From Chitinophagales bacterium (GTDB taxonomy: Bacteria > Bacteroidota > Bacteroidia > Chitinophagales > UBA8649): a DNA stretch of 20,773 nt. Shown here one piece after another: positions 6,823-14,530 of the stretch. Numbering within the stretch: position 1 is the first letter of the stretch; each line of letters starts with the position of its first letter. The translations under genes were made by a program, and so were the position numbers. The stretch is taken from positions 1 through 20,773 of the forward strand of contig JADHRO010000008.1 in the NCBI GenBank assembly GCA_016777395.1. The letters are read 5' to 3'. The notes below the pieces were generated by a model, which saw only the letters and a list, made by a program, of their open reading frames with translations, was not told where the DNA came from and did not search any database.

Positions 6823-8622
6823 TTAGTCTACTAACTCCTCAACAATACTCGTTGCTTCAACCTGTTCAATAAATTTTTCTATAAATTCGATAGTCTCTTT
6901 TTGAAAAACCATATGAAATAGATGTTCCTTAAATAAGTCATCTTCATCAGGATTTGTTACATCTACAATATCTACATTCGATCCGACATGAAAACGTGGA
7001 ACAAACTTAGCAATACAATCACGTTCACTTTTTAACATCAATATTGGAATTTTATTTTTTTCCATATTAGGATATCCTTCTTTATCATCAAATCCTTGAG
7101 ATTCCAACAAAGCAGAATATATCTGAATCACAAACAACTTAGCAGGTAATCTATTTAATGCGCGTTCAATTGGAACTCGATTGAGATGAGGTAAAGAATC
7201 CATATTGGTCATCAAGTGAACAATTTGCTTCTTCATTGCTCTCCAAACTCTATTGCGCATAGCTGAGTCTCTTCTAATAAGCATATCCGTTAAGCTTATA
7301 CCTCTTTTCCTTACGCCATTTTTTGAATCCAATGGCACAAAACTCCTAAACCCTCGAAATAATGATTTCTCAATTGGGTTTTTAGTAATTGATAATGATG
7401 GTAAAATAACATTGTCAAGAAATCCAATAACGGAATGTTTTGCTTCACTACCAAAAAATGGGTTAGCACCTATTCGACCTTTTAAGTATTGTTTTATCCC
7501 TTTTAATCGATCATATTCTCTATCCATTATCATGAAGTAAACATTACCCATAGAATGATCTAAAAGATATACTGGATGTCCTTTCTCTCCGAAGAAATTA
7601 ACCACCGCATCTATATTATTCACCACATGCTTAGAATACTTCTCTACCTCCAATTTATCTGGCACAGATCCATAGTGCATAGCTGCAGCAATATAGCGAT
7701 GTGTAGCTATGTTTGTTAACAATCCATCAAATGAGTTCAATCCTAAAAATCCATGTATCATAAGGATTACGGGCAACTTCTTCTTTGCCTTTTCATTGTA
7801 AGGCCTTGGAACATCTACTTTAATTTTACTTGTCCCCACTCTACCCTTTCGTTCAACAATAATTTGTGGCCAATTTAGCGCTTCGTCGTCGATAAATACC
7901 GTCAAACGTTCTTCTACATTATCCATATGCCTGAGGAAACTAGGGCTTTCTGTCGCTAATCCATTCTGATCCAATAACCATGCAAGGGCCCTTCTTTTAT
8001 CAGCCTTTGTTGCTAAAAAAGCAATTCTTTTGGATAAGTTAAGAAAATAAGGAGTTACTGTAACTTCTAACTGTTTTCGATCAGGAACAATTTCAATAAT
8101 ATTTTTTGAATCAAATATTTCAGATATTCTTGAAATACCTGCTACGTGCCCCTCGGGATTGGTAGCGACAAAAACATAGTCTAAACCATTCTTTTTATAC
8201 TTTTTTAGGTATTCCCTTAAGCGCTCATTAAATGTCTTGGCATATTCATGAACATCAGGAATACTAATTGCACTACCTAAAATATTTTCTTTTTTCAAGA
8301 GCTTTTGATTCAACAAAGCAGTCAAGAAGGATTTCGCATCCATTATAGCTTTGAGATCTCTTTGTCGTTTTAATGGTGAATTGACAAAAGTGTAACGCAA
8401 TATTTCGGGACGATTAATTCTGTGGTAATTTTCCAAAACATATTGGTAAGCCCCAGATGGTGATTGACCGTGAGAAAGCCCAACCAAAAAACGCTTTTCA
8501 TTGGATGCCAAATTATTAACTGCATGAATAAAATCTTCTCCTACAGCAATATTAAAGTCCCCTCTGGTTTGATAATACCTTATGTTGGGAGATTTGTAGG
8601 TATCTTTTGCGTTTTTTGCCAT
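6823..8622 (-). CDS. Fusion protein: NagB/6-phosphogluconolactonase-like domain plus alpha/beta-hydrolase domain
   Basis: The 599-residue protein has no signal peptide and is probably cytoplasmic. Residues 20-250 resemble the glucosamine-6-phosphate deaminase/6-phosphogluconolactonase fold: VGLSHGQSPSGAY at 47-59 matches the phosphate loop, DYVFVATNPEGHVAGI at 148-163 matches the 'DGH' catalytic loop (His159 kept, Asp replaced by Glu157), and ESPSFLRH at 225-232 matches the family's 'PSSxLxxH'. The acidic residue expected after the third strand (LDEY in NagB, GDER in lactonases) is not seen (FVNSPLKR), so the classical reactions are doubtful. Residues 280-590 look like an alpha/beta hydrolase: IHGFLG at 289-294 (oxyanion loop), DHSMGN at 355-360 (nucleophile Ser357), Asp535 in SERDC, and His567 or His570 near the end. 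The substrate is unknown; a sugar-phosphate or glycolipid ester is only a guess. It has its own promoter at 8639-8669, and a GGAGA ribosome site precedes the ATG by about 10 bases. Confidence 0.75.
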   Translation of the reverse strand: MAKNAKDTYKSPNIRYYQTRGDFNIAVGEDFIHAVNNLASNEKRFLVGLSHGQSPSGAYQYVLENYHRINRPEILRYTFVNSPLKRQRDLKAIMDAKSFLTALLNQKLLKKENILGSAISIPDVHEYAKTFNERLREYLKKYKKNGLDYVFVATNPEGHVAGISRISEIFDSKNIIEIVPDRKQLEVTVTPYFLNLSKRIAFLATKADKRRALAWLLDQNGLATESPSFLRHMDNVEERLTVFIDDEALNWPQIIVERKGRVGTSKIKVDVPRPYNEKAKKKLPVILMIHGFLGLNSFDGLLTNIATHRYIAAAMHYGSVPDKLEVEKYSKHVVNNIDAVVNFFGEKGHPVYLLDHSMGNVYFMIMDREYDRLKGIKQYLKGRIGANPFFGSEAKHSVIGFLDNVILPSLSITKNPIEKSLFRGFRSFVPLDSKNGVRKRGISLTDMLIRRDSAMRNRVWRAMKKQIVHLMTNMDSLPHLNRVPIERALNRLPAKLFVIQIYSALLESQGFDDKEGYPNMEKNKIPILMLKSERDCIAKFVPRFHVGSNVDIVDVTNPDEDDLFKEHLFHMVFQKETIEFIEKFIEQVEATSIVEELVD

Positions 8623-8638
8623 GGAAAAATTTCTCCGC

Positions 8639-8669
8639 CAAAATTATCAAATAAATGCTGAATTAACAA
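8639..8669 (-). promoter_or_regulatory. Candidate promoter TTG-N20-TAATTTTG for the fusion gene
   Basis: On the - strand, TAATTTTG (8646 down to 8639) fits the -7 consensus TAnnTTTG, with TTG (8669 down to 8667) 20 bases upstream, close to the canonical 19-base spacing. The predicted start near 8633 leaves a very short leader, so initiation would be close to the GGAG ribosome site at 8633-8636. This is the best-formed promoter in the window and separates the gene from lipB upstream. Confidence 0.55.
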
Positions 8670-8691
8670 TCAATGGCTTGAAAATGAACAC

Positions 8692-9345
8692 TTAAATGAA
8701 AATTCTATTCAACTCCTCAACCACTAGAAGTCTAATTTTCTTAAAGTCCTGAGTTTCTCCAAGTTCTTTAGCTAAGCTAGTCACACCCTTATTCTGCAAG
8801 CCACATGGGTTAATTTTTTGAAACCAAGATAAATCAGTATTGATATTAAAAGCTATGCCGTGCATGGTTATATGTCTACTAGCTTTCACACCTAAAGCTG
8901 CAATCTTCCTTTCGTCAATTTCTCCCACATCCAACCATACTCCAGAAGCACCCTTTGACCGTTGTCCTATCAATCCAAAGTAATCCAGAGTGCGGATAAT
9001 TAACTCTTCCATGTTAAAGACATAATCTCGTAATCCCATGTTAAAATGTTCGAGATCTACTATGGGATATATAACCAATTGCCCAGGTCCATGAAAGGTT
9101 ACATCTCCTCCTCTCTCAATTCTAAAAACTGGTGCATCTAAAAAATTATCAGACAATAGAATATTATTAGTATCAGCACTTTTGCCAAGGGTAAACACGG
9201 GGTTGTGTTCGACTAAAATGATTTGATTACTTACTAAACGATTCTCTTTTTTTGCTTGTAAGGCCGCTTGAAACAAGGTTTGCTGATAATGCCAAGTAGT
9301 TTTATATTCTTGCCTACCCAGGTACTTTAGCTCAAATTTTGCCAT
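8692..9345 (-). CDS. lipB: Octanoyl-[ACP]:protein N-octanoyltransferase
   Basis: Moves octanoate from acyl carrier protein to the lipoyl-domain lysines of 2-oxoacid dehydrogenases and the glycine cleavage H protein; LipA then inserts sulfur. The 217 residues are normal length. Motifs are RGGDVTFHGPGQLVIYP at 78-94, the catalytic-dyad Lys147 in RKIAALGVK, HGIAFNI at 162-168, and the catalytic Cys181 in NPCGL, so the enzyme should be active. The start lies 2 bases after the stop of the secreted-protein gene upstream, indicating cotranscription. No lipA is visible in the window. Confidence 0.95.
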   Translation of the reverse strand: MAKFELKYLGRQEYKTTWHYQQTLFQAALQAKKENRLVSNQIILVEHNPVFTLGKSADTNNILLSDNFLDAPVFRIERGGDVTFHGPGQLVIYPIVDLEHFNMGLRDYVFNMEELIIRTLDYFGLIGQRSKGASGVWLDVGEIDERKIAALGVKASRHITMHGIAFNINTDLSWFQKINPCGLQNKGVTSLAKELGETQDFKKIRLLVVEELNRIFI

Positions 9346-9347
9346 CG

Positions 9348-10907
9348 CTAATCGTTAGATTTTTTTTTCTGCACTTCGGTTAGCCCAGTTATGTTTCGAA
9401 CAAGTTTTGAAGAATCCTTCCAATTCCCATTTTCAAATATTTGAGTATTATTCCATTTCAAATCTTTAAATACTTTAGTTTTAAAACTTGCAATTGGATA
9501 ATAAAAGCGATAAAGATTAGCATTCATAATAGAGGCTGCAGCAAGCTTACTTTTCTTCAGATCATCCAACAAATATTTCTTAGAGATATAAGCGATAAAG
9601 CTATTATAATCAAATGCACCACTATTTATCTGACTTCTCCCCTTACCTTTTTTACTTTGATTATTTTTAGGAAATAAGGCTGTCGCTTCTCTTACAAAGA
9701 AAGGGAAAGGCGACATAAGTTGGGTGTTATTATGATCATAAATTATTAAAGCCTCTTGAATAACCGAAGTAGAAGTCACCTCTTTCCTTTTTGTATTGTT
9801 TTGGTTTATTGCTTGCGTTTCAAACACCTGCCCTTTTCGTGCAAACAAGAAAAAATCCTCTTTCAAAACTATGGTCGAATCTAACTCAAGTTTAGCATTT
9901 AAAAAAACCCCCTGATTGCTCCCATTTAAAATTGCTGTTCTATTTTTTGCATCAGTGATATAAACCTTACAGAAATCAAATATATTAGCTTCAGTAAAAC
10001 CAATGGCATAACTCAAATTATCCAAAAGTAATTCTGCTTCCAATTGTTTTGCTAGCTTTTCATTTTCCGCGTCTCGGTAAAGAATAATTTTCTTTAAATC
10101 TAAGTTAAGAAGCAAAATCAATGCACCATTATGCAAGGCTGAAACATAATATTTTGCCAAATCCTTATCATTGTATTGAACCATAGTAAGCGGACTAACT
10201 TTCTCACTAAACACTTCGAAAAAATCTTTTGGTTTAAGGGTGAAATCACCATTAAAAATACTATCATTTAGGGATGAGTTAAAAGAGTACCTCGAAAAAA
10301 TTAACTCAAAATAATCTTGTTCTATGTTCGGTCCTGAAATTTTTTCAAACCCCAATGAGTCATGATATATAAAAACAACGTCTGGATTAATTTCATCAAA
10401 CTGTTTATTTTCCTTAGTCTTAAAGAGTTGCGGGTTATCAAATTTAGGCTGATAATACTCCCGCTTAGTATGATTCGTACGTGAAGCTGAAACTTCAGAT
10501 TTACTGGTATATTTAGCTGATTTACAGCGATATAATATATAATCCCCACTCATATATGCTTCCACATATTCATCCCTAAAGTAATCGGTAGAAAGTGCCC
10601 TTAAACTTTCGATGCTCGGAAGTAAAAACTCAACATAATCTAGCTCCTCAACAAAAGAAGAATAAGGAAGATAACTCACTTGTGATTGGGCTCTATAAAC
10701 ACTTTGAAAATCATTGCAAAACATTGCTTCTGTGCTAGTATCTGATTCGAAGTAAAATTGATTAAAACACCAATTGGTAATTTCTACATACTGCGTATCC
10801 CCCCCAAGACTAATATAATAATCCTGCCCAAAAATATTCAATGTAAATAATAAGCTAAATACTAAAAGAGTAAATCTATAAATCCCAAACCGGATTGCGT
10901 TTCCCAT
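9348..10907 (-). CDS. Secreted protein of unknown function, 519 residues
   Basis: I do not recognise this family. Residues 1-28 form a signal peptide (basic start, a hydrophobic run about 10-26, ending IFGQ). The remainder is soluble, without transmembrane segments or a T9SS sorting domain. It is rich in Tyr, Phe, Asn and Lys and has mixed strand/helix character. Cysteines are few (for example in NWCFNQF and AMFCNDF near the mature N-terminus), and no catalytic signature is evident. A low-complexity basic segment (KNNQSKKGKGRSQ) lies in the C-terminal third. The ATG lies inside the pspC-like gene (32-base overlap). It is the only start that gives a complete signal peptide, and the next in-frame alternative (TTG, codon 23) would destroy it. 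Position between a PspC-like membrane protein and lipB suggests shared transcription but gives no clear function. Periplasmic or outer-surface location is inferred. Confidence 0.75.
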   Translation of the reverse strand: MGNAIRFGIYRFTLLVFSLLFTLNIFGQDYYISLGGDTQYVEITNWCFNQFYFESDTSTEAMFCNDFQSVYRAQSQVSYLPYSSFVEELDYVEFLLPSIESLRALSTDYFRDEYVEAYMSGDYILYRCKSAKYTSKSEVSASRTNHTKREYYQPKFDNPQLFKTKENKQFDEINPDVVFIYHDSLGFEKISGPNIEQDYFELIFSRYSFNSSLNDSIFNGDFTLKPKDFFEVFSEKVSPLTMVQYNDKDLAKYYVSALHNGALILLLNLDLKKIILYRDAENEKLAKQLEAELLLDNLSYAIGFTEANIFDFCKVYITDAKNRTAILNGSNQGVFLNAKLELDSTIVLKEDFFLFARKGQVFETQAINQNNTKRKEVTSTSVIQEALIIYDHNNTQLMSPFPFFVREATALFPKNNQSKKGKGRSQINSGAFDYNSFIAYISKKYLLDDLKKSKLAAASIMNANLYRFYYPIASFKTKVFKDLKWNNTQIFENGNWKDSSKLVRNITGLTEVQKKKSND

Positions 10908-11094
10908 TGACCATACTTTTTAACTTCATCCAAAATGCCACTATCAAATAAATTATAATCGGAGATCCAAACGTAAAGAAACTAGCATAAACAAAAAACA
11001 AGCGGGTATTCTTACTCGGCATGTTGAGTTTCCTGCCAATAAAGGCACAAACACCAAAAACAGTATTATCAAATATAGATCGAACCTTACTCAT
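10876..11094 (-). CDS. Small PspC-domain membrane protein
   Basis: The 72-residue protein matches the PspC pattern. A short N-terminal amphipathic part with FGVCAFIGRKLNMPSKNTRL at 13-32 is equivalent to the family's 'aGVcgGiaeyf.id...vRl'. A hydrophobic membrane segment follows at about 33-55 (FFVYASFF...IIIYLIVAFW), then a basic tail. In Proteobacteria PspC takes part in the phage-shock envelope-stress response; stand-alone PspC-domain proteins are common in Bacteroidota with undefined roles. No pspA/B/F homologue is visible. The 3' end overlaps the secreted-protein gene by 32 bases. A perfect palindrome lies directly before the start. Confidence 0.8.
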   Translation of the reverse strand: MSKVRSIFDNTVFGVCAFIGRKLNMPSKNTRLFFVYASFFTFGSPIIIYLIVAFWMKLKSMVNGKRNPVWDL

Positions 11095-11097
11095 AGG

Positions 11098-11109
11098 TGT
11101 AAATTTACA
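11098..11109. promoter_or_regulatory. Perfect 12-base palindrome TGTAAATTTACA before the pspC-like gene
   Basis: The palindrome ends 4 bases from the pspC-like ATG on the - strand. Its core TAAATTTA is one base from the -7 consensus TAnnTTTG, so it may be both promoter element and operator. No -33 TTG is found at the expected distance. A regulator that binds here would block the promoter or the ribosome site. The remainder of the 102-base gap to pyrF contains a 5-base-pair inverted repeat AGAGC/GCTCT at 11142-11156 without a T-run. Confidence 0.35.
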
Positions 11110-11196
11110 TTTTTTTGATTAAAACTATGCTTAGTTGTATCAGAGCTTAACGCTCTTAGTCATTTATATAAAGAAGCCCCGAATAAAAATCACTCA

Positions 11197-11997
11197 CTAA
11201 AAATACTCACCCATTTGATCAGTCAATTTTTGGGCCTCTTTTCGTGCAGCTTTATCGAAAGACTCATCTGCCGAAGCATATATAATACCTCGAGAAGAAT
11301 TGACTAAAAGCCCAACCTCCTCATTCCTGCCGGCCTTTACGACCGCATCTAAGTCTCCTCCTTGAGCTCCGACTCCTGGCACTAAAAAGAAACTTCGCGG
11401 CGCAAGCTTTCTGATACCCCCAAGCTCTTGAGGCTGAGTAGCACCCGTAACAAACATAATATTATCCTCATTTCCCCAATCGAATGATTTTCTTACTACT
11501 AACTCATATAACTTCTCGTTATTTTCTTGGATGTGTTGAAAATCCCTACTCCCTTTGTTAGATGTTAAGGCCAATAGAATTGCCCATTTACCGGGAAATT
11601 CAAGAAACGGCATCACTGAATCAACCCCCATATATGGATTAATAGTAATTGAATCAAAGGAATAGGTTTGGAAAAATGTTTGTGCATACATCGCTGAGGT
11701 GTTCCCTATGTCTCCGCGCTTTGCATCAGCAATCGTAAACAAATTATCAGGAATATAATTTAAAGTCTTTTGAAGACTTTCCCAACCTTTACTGCCGAGA
11801 CATTCATAAAACGCAATATTAATTTTATAAGCAACACAGAGATCATGAGTAGCATCAATAATTCGTTTATTAAACTCAAAGATTGGATCCTCAAAATCTA
11901 ATAAGAATTTTGGTATTTTATTAATATCGGTATCTAAGCCAACACTTAAAAATGACTTTTTAGAAAAAATTTCTTTAACTAATTCTGTTCTATTCAT
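11197..11997 (-). CDS. pyrF: Orotidine 5'-phosphate decarboxylase (type 2)
   Basis: Decarboxylates OMP to UMP, the last step of de novo pyrimidine synthesis, in the cytoplasm. The 266-residue length and motifs fit the longer type-2 subfamily. SVGLDTD is at 18-24, YKIN at 57-60 carries the first catalytic Lys, and IADAKRGDIGNT at 89-100 carries the Asp-Lys-Asp catalytic array (Asp91, Lys93, Asp96). VPGVGAQGGD follows in the second half, with NSSRGIIYAS as the phosphate-binding loop near the C-terminus. The ATG lies 4 bases after the nfu stop, so pyrF is probably the last gene of the mrp-nfu-pyrF run. Confidence 0.95.
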   Translation of the reverse strand: MNRTELVKEIFSKKSFLSVGLDTDINKIPKFLLDFEDPIFEFNKRIIDATHDLCVAYKINIAFYECLGSKGWESLQKTLNYIPDNLFTIADAKRGDIGNTSAMYAQTFFQTYSFDSITINPYMGVDSVMPFLEFPGKWAILLALTSNKGSRDFQHIQENNEKLYELVVRKSFDWGNEDNIMFVTGATQPQELGGIRKLAPRSFFLVPGVGAQGGDLDAVVKAGRNEEVGLLVNSSRGIIYASADESFDKAARKEAQKLTDQMGEYF

Positions 11998-12001
11998 TCC
12001 A

Positions 12002-12274
12002 TTAAAAATTAGGTGGTTCTGTCAGGTTTACCGCTTCCACATTTTTCACTTCTGGCACGGATTTCAAAACTGCCTCTTCAATTCCAGCTTTCATGGTAAA
12101 TACACTTTGAGGACATGTGCCACAATTACCCAATAACCTCAGTTTTAAATCCATGTCATCCGTTAATTCAACAACTTCGACGTTGCCTCCGTCATTTTTA
12201 AGATATGGTCTCATCGTATCCAAAGACATTTCAATTCTCGCTAGTATTTCTGCTTTAGTTTTCATTATTCTCAT
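12002..12274 (-). CDS. NifU C-terminal-domain (Nfu-type) iron-sulfur scaffold
   Basis: The 90-residue protein is a single NifU_C domain. MRPYLKNDGGNVEVVEL at 21-37 is the typical start, and GNCGTCPQS at 49-57 gives the CxxC (Cys51, Cys54) that holds a labile [4Fe-4S] cluster between two subunits. It is predicted to carry clusters to apo-enzymes in the cytoplasm. Two starts are possible, ATG at 12274 or ATG at 12265 (MKTKAEIL). The second is closer to the common N-terminus of the family. Either overlaps the end of mrp (20 or 11 bases), implying translational coupling and joint function in Fe-S handling. Confidence 0.92.
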   Translation of the reverse strand: MRIMKTKAEILARIEMSLDTMRPYLKNDGGNVEVVELTDDMDLKLRLLGNCGTCPQSVFTMKAGIEEAVLKSVPEVKNVEAVNLTEPPNF

Positions 12275-13343
12275 TTACTATTTCTTGTTTTGAATTATGA
12301 ATTGCAATATTTTGAGCTACTTTTTCTGCAATTTGTTTAAACGCAGTAATCAGTTTTTCATCCCCTTGAATAAATGCTGGATTTCCTTGATCTCCTCCAG
12401 CTCTGACCGATTCTTTTAAAGGAATCTCTCCCAAAAACGGCACATCATATGCTACAGCCAACTCTTTACCTCCATCTTTCCCAAATATATAATATTTCTT
12501 ATCTAATGCGTCTTCTGGAGTGAAATAAGACATATTCTCTACAACCCCAAGAACAGGCACATTAATTTTAGGCATAGTAAACATACCCATTGCTTTTTTT
12601 GCATCAATAAGCGACACGGCTTGCGGGGTTGTTACCACAACAGCTCCAGTAACTTGTACGGTTTGCACCATGGTAAGATGAACATCACCAGTCCCTGGAG
12701 GCATATCGATAACTAGATAGTCCAATTTTCCCCAAATCACATCCGTCACAAATTGTTTTAAAGCAGAAGTTACCATGGGTCCGCGCCAAACAATTGCTTG
12801 ACGGTCATCAACTAAAAAGCCTATGGATAGCACTTTAATACCATGAGCTTCTATTGGTATTATGTAATGCTTTCCCTTAATATCTCTAACTTCAGGCATC
12901 TGTTTACCAACACCTAACATCATAGGCAATGAAGGTCCATGTATATCGGCATCAATAATACCGACTTTAGCCCCTTGCTTTGCCAATGCAAGAGCAAGAT
13001 TAACCGACACCGTTGACTTCCCAACACCTCCCTTACCGGAAGCTACACAAATGATGTTCTTTACATTAGGTAAAACATTAATGGAGCTGCTTCTATTCGA
13101 GGTGATATTAGCTGTCATTTCAATTTCGACATCAGCCTTGGGGTATACCCTGAAAACTGCATCCTCACAATCCTTTCGAATCTTTTCCTTTAGAGGACAA
13201 GCGGGTGTAGTTAACTCAACGGTAAAGGAAATGGTGTTATCCGAAATTTGAATAGCCTTAATCATGTTAAGACTAACCAAATCTTTCCCTATATCAGGAT
13301 CCAGTACATTTGATAAGGCTTCTAAAACTTTTTCTTCTTTCAT
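12255..13343 (-). CDS. mrp: Mrp/ApbC-family P-loop ATPase with N-terminal MIP18 (DUF59) domain
   Basis: Cytoplasmic Fe-S cluster carrier of the Mrp/NBP35 family. Residues 1-80 form a MIP18-like domain (LDPDIGKDLVSLNMI; TPACPLK with Cys49). Residues 95-345 form the ATPase: CVASGKGGVGKST at 99-111 is the deviant Walker A with signature Lys104, GIIDADIHGPSLP at 128-140 is the switch region, and VIDMPPGTGD at 211-220 is Walker B. The CxxC that normally follows 'ENMSxF' and bridges the [4Fe-4S] cluster of the dimer is missing; residues 269-293 read ENMSYFTPEDALDKKYY then IFGKDGG. This is, to my recollection, the usual Bacteroidota form. The overlap with nfu suggests the CxxC-bearing Nfu may supply the cluster. 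TAACTTTG at 13371-13364 offers a promoter, but the 25-base gap also allows readthrough from upstream. Confidence 0.93.
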   Translation of the reverse strand: MKEEKVLEALSNVLDPDIGKDLVSLNMIKAIQISDNTISFTVELTTPACPLKEKIRKDCEDAVFRVYPKADVEIEMTANITSNRSSSINVLPNVKNIICVASGKGGVGKSTVSVNLALALAKQGAKVGIIDADIHGPSLPMMLGVGKQMPEVRDIKGKHYIIPIEAHGIKVLSIGFLVDDRQAIVWRGPMVTSALKQFVTDVIWGKLDYLVIDMPPGTGDVHLTMVQTVQVTGAVVVTTPQAVSLIDAKKAMGMFTMPKINVPVLGVVENMSYFTPEDALDKKYYIFGKDGGKELAVAYDVPFLGEIPLKESVRAGGDQGNPAFIQGDEKLITAFKQIAEKVAQNIAIHNSKQEIVNENNEN

Positions 13344-13363
13344 CTAAGTACTTTATATACGTG

Positions 13364-13371
13364 CAAAGTTA
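13364..13371 (-). promoter_or_regulatory. Candidate -7 element (TAACTTTG) of the mrp-nfu-pyrF run
   Basis: On the - strand, TAACTTTG (13371 down to 13364) matches TAnnTTTG, and its first three bases are the stop codon of the repeat-protein gene upstream. Initiation would fall near 13357, leaving a leader of about 14 bases before the mrp ATG at 13343. No TTG is present at the expected -33 distance, so strength is uncertain. Confidence 0.4.
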
Positions 13372-14439
13372 AGGATAGTTATAGTATTTACCTTCGTTAA
13401 ATACAATCCATTTAACCTTATTTGGTTGGTAAACGACAGTAGAATTAAAAACATCAAAATCAATCGCTATCTCTTTGCTAAATGCCATTTTTTCACCCCT
13501 CAGCATTCCCTTCAGATATCCATAATTATCCCTAAACACAACCACGTCTTTGTCAAGTAAGACTTTGTCGGGAGTAAAGCTATTCAAACGGATAACTTCT
13601 CCGTTAAAAAAGGCATACAATGCTCCAAAATCATCGGTATAAACCAGAACATTGTCCTTAATCTTAATCATATCAGGCTTGTAAGTCAAAAGTTGCTGCA
13701 CTTCTCCATCGTAATAGATAGAAAATGCATTCATATCATCCACAAAGGCAACGAAATCCTCACCGCATGCATACCAACTAGGAGCTTGATATTGAATTTC
13801 ATTGATATCTCCCTTATCCCAGACAATAAAATCGCCTAAGTTACTTACGTAAGCAATCACATTTTTAGATAACTTAAAACTACGCGGAGGAATATTATCA
13901 ATGATCTCCTTGGTTCCATAATAGAATACTTTAAACATATTACTATTATCTAAGTATGCTATCAAATTGTCTCCAGCCTTAACTTGATTAACATTCCAAA
14001 ACTCTGCCGTATACAATGAGTCATCTTGATAAATCATGAATTTATCAAAGTTGTTACTGTAGCAAAGAATATCATCACCGATGGCAAAGTCATCAGAAAC
14101 CCATTTTTCCAACAATATAGGCTTTCCATCAGCTAATATCCAGAGCTGTTCATCTATGAAATATGCTAACATCTCATCCTTAGCAAAAAATCGTGGGTTA
14201 GTTATTTGTGTGTCAAAAAGATTACCCTCCGTATAAATTATAAAACGATTATTATTTCTAATATATACTACATAATCTTGACCATAATCGGCTGTAACAA
14301 TTGGCAAAAACTCAGTTTTTGTTAATTTATCCTCATTAAAAATATAGAAATATTGCCAATTTGGATCAATAAAATAAGCACTCTGACCCATAGATATACT
14401 AAAAACAAACAGACTTAAAAGAGCGGTAATACACTTCAT
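13369..14439 (-). CDS. Exported protein made of about ten 35-residue repeats, unknown family
   Basis: A signal peptide lies at 1-18 (MKCITALLSLFVFSISMG). Almost all of the rest is a tandem repeat. The key aromatic of the pattern (hydrophobic-x-[YF]-x-D/N-N) falls at residues 22, 59, 93, 127, 162, 197, 232, 267, 302 and 337, so spacing is 37, 34 and 34 and then exactly 35 six times. A typical unit reads NVLVYTDDFGALYAFFNGEV followed by a Leu/Ile-rich strand and a Pro. Dense aromatic and hydrophobic alternation suggests beta strands, as in a propeller or solenoid. WG-type repeats have a similar period, but the GxxGxID signature is not evident. There is no T9SS sorting domain and no lipobox, so a periplasmic location is inferred. 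A terminator separates it from the PorE-like gene upstream, and mrp begins 25 bases after its stop. Function unknown. Confidence 0.85.
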   Translation of the reverse strand: MKCITALLSLFVFSISMGQSAYFIDPNWQYFYIFNEDKLTKTEFLPIVTADYGQDYVVYIRNNNRFIIYTEGNLFDTQITNPRFFAKDEMLAYFIDEQLWILADGKPILLEKWVSDDFAIGDDILCYSNNFDKFMIYQDDSLYTAEFWNVNQVKAGDNLIAYLDNSNMFKVFYYGTKEIIDNIPPRSFKLSKNVIAYVSNLGDFIVWDKGDINEIQYQAPSWYACGEDFVAFVDDMNAFSIYYDGEVQQLLTYKPDMIKIKDNVLVYTDDFGALYAFFNGEVIRLNSFTPDKVLLDKDVVVFRDNYGYLKGMLRGEKMAFSKEIAIDFDVFNSTVVYQPNKVKWIVFNEGKYYNYP

Positions 14440-14479
14440 ACATCAATAACTTTATTTTTACTAAATTAGTTTAAATAGA

Positions 14480-14504
14480 AAAGGCGAGATAACATCTCGC
14501 CTTT
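14480..14504 (-). terminator. Intrinsic terminator of the T9SS cassette
   Basis: A perfect 11-base-pair stem, AAAGGCGAGAT (14480-14490) and ATCTCGCCTTT (14494-14504), with a 3-base loop lies 26 bases after the PorE-like stop. On the - strand it is followed by TTTTCTATTT. It ends the secreted-protein/PorP/PorE-like operon and insulates the repeat-protein gene, whose ATG lies 40 bases further. Confidence 0.9.
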
Positions 14505-14530
14505 AACATATCAATTATTTTGCCAAAACT

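Noticed and set aside
11142..11156. AGAGC/GCTCT inverted repeat as a terminator after pyrF
   Set aside because: The stem has only 5 pairs and no T-run follows on the - strand.
13369..14439. The repeat protein as part of the T9SS cassette
   Set aside because: A strong terminator lies between it and the PorE-like gene, and it has no sorting domain, so cassette membership is not supported by the sequence.
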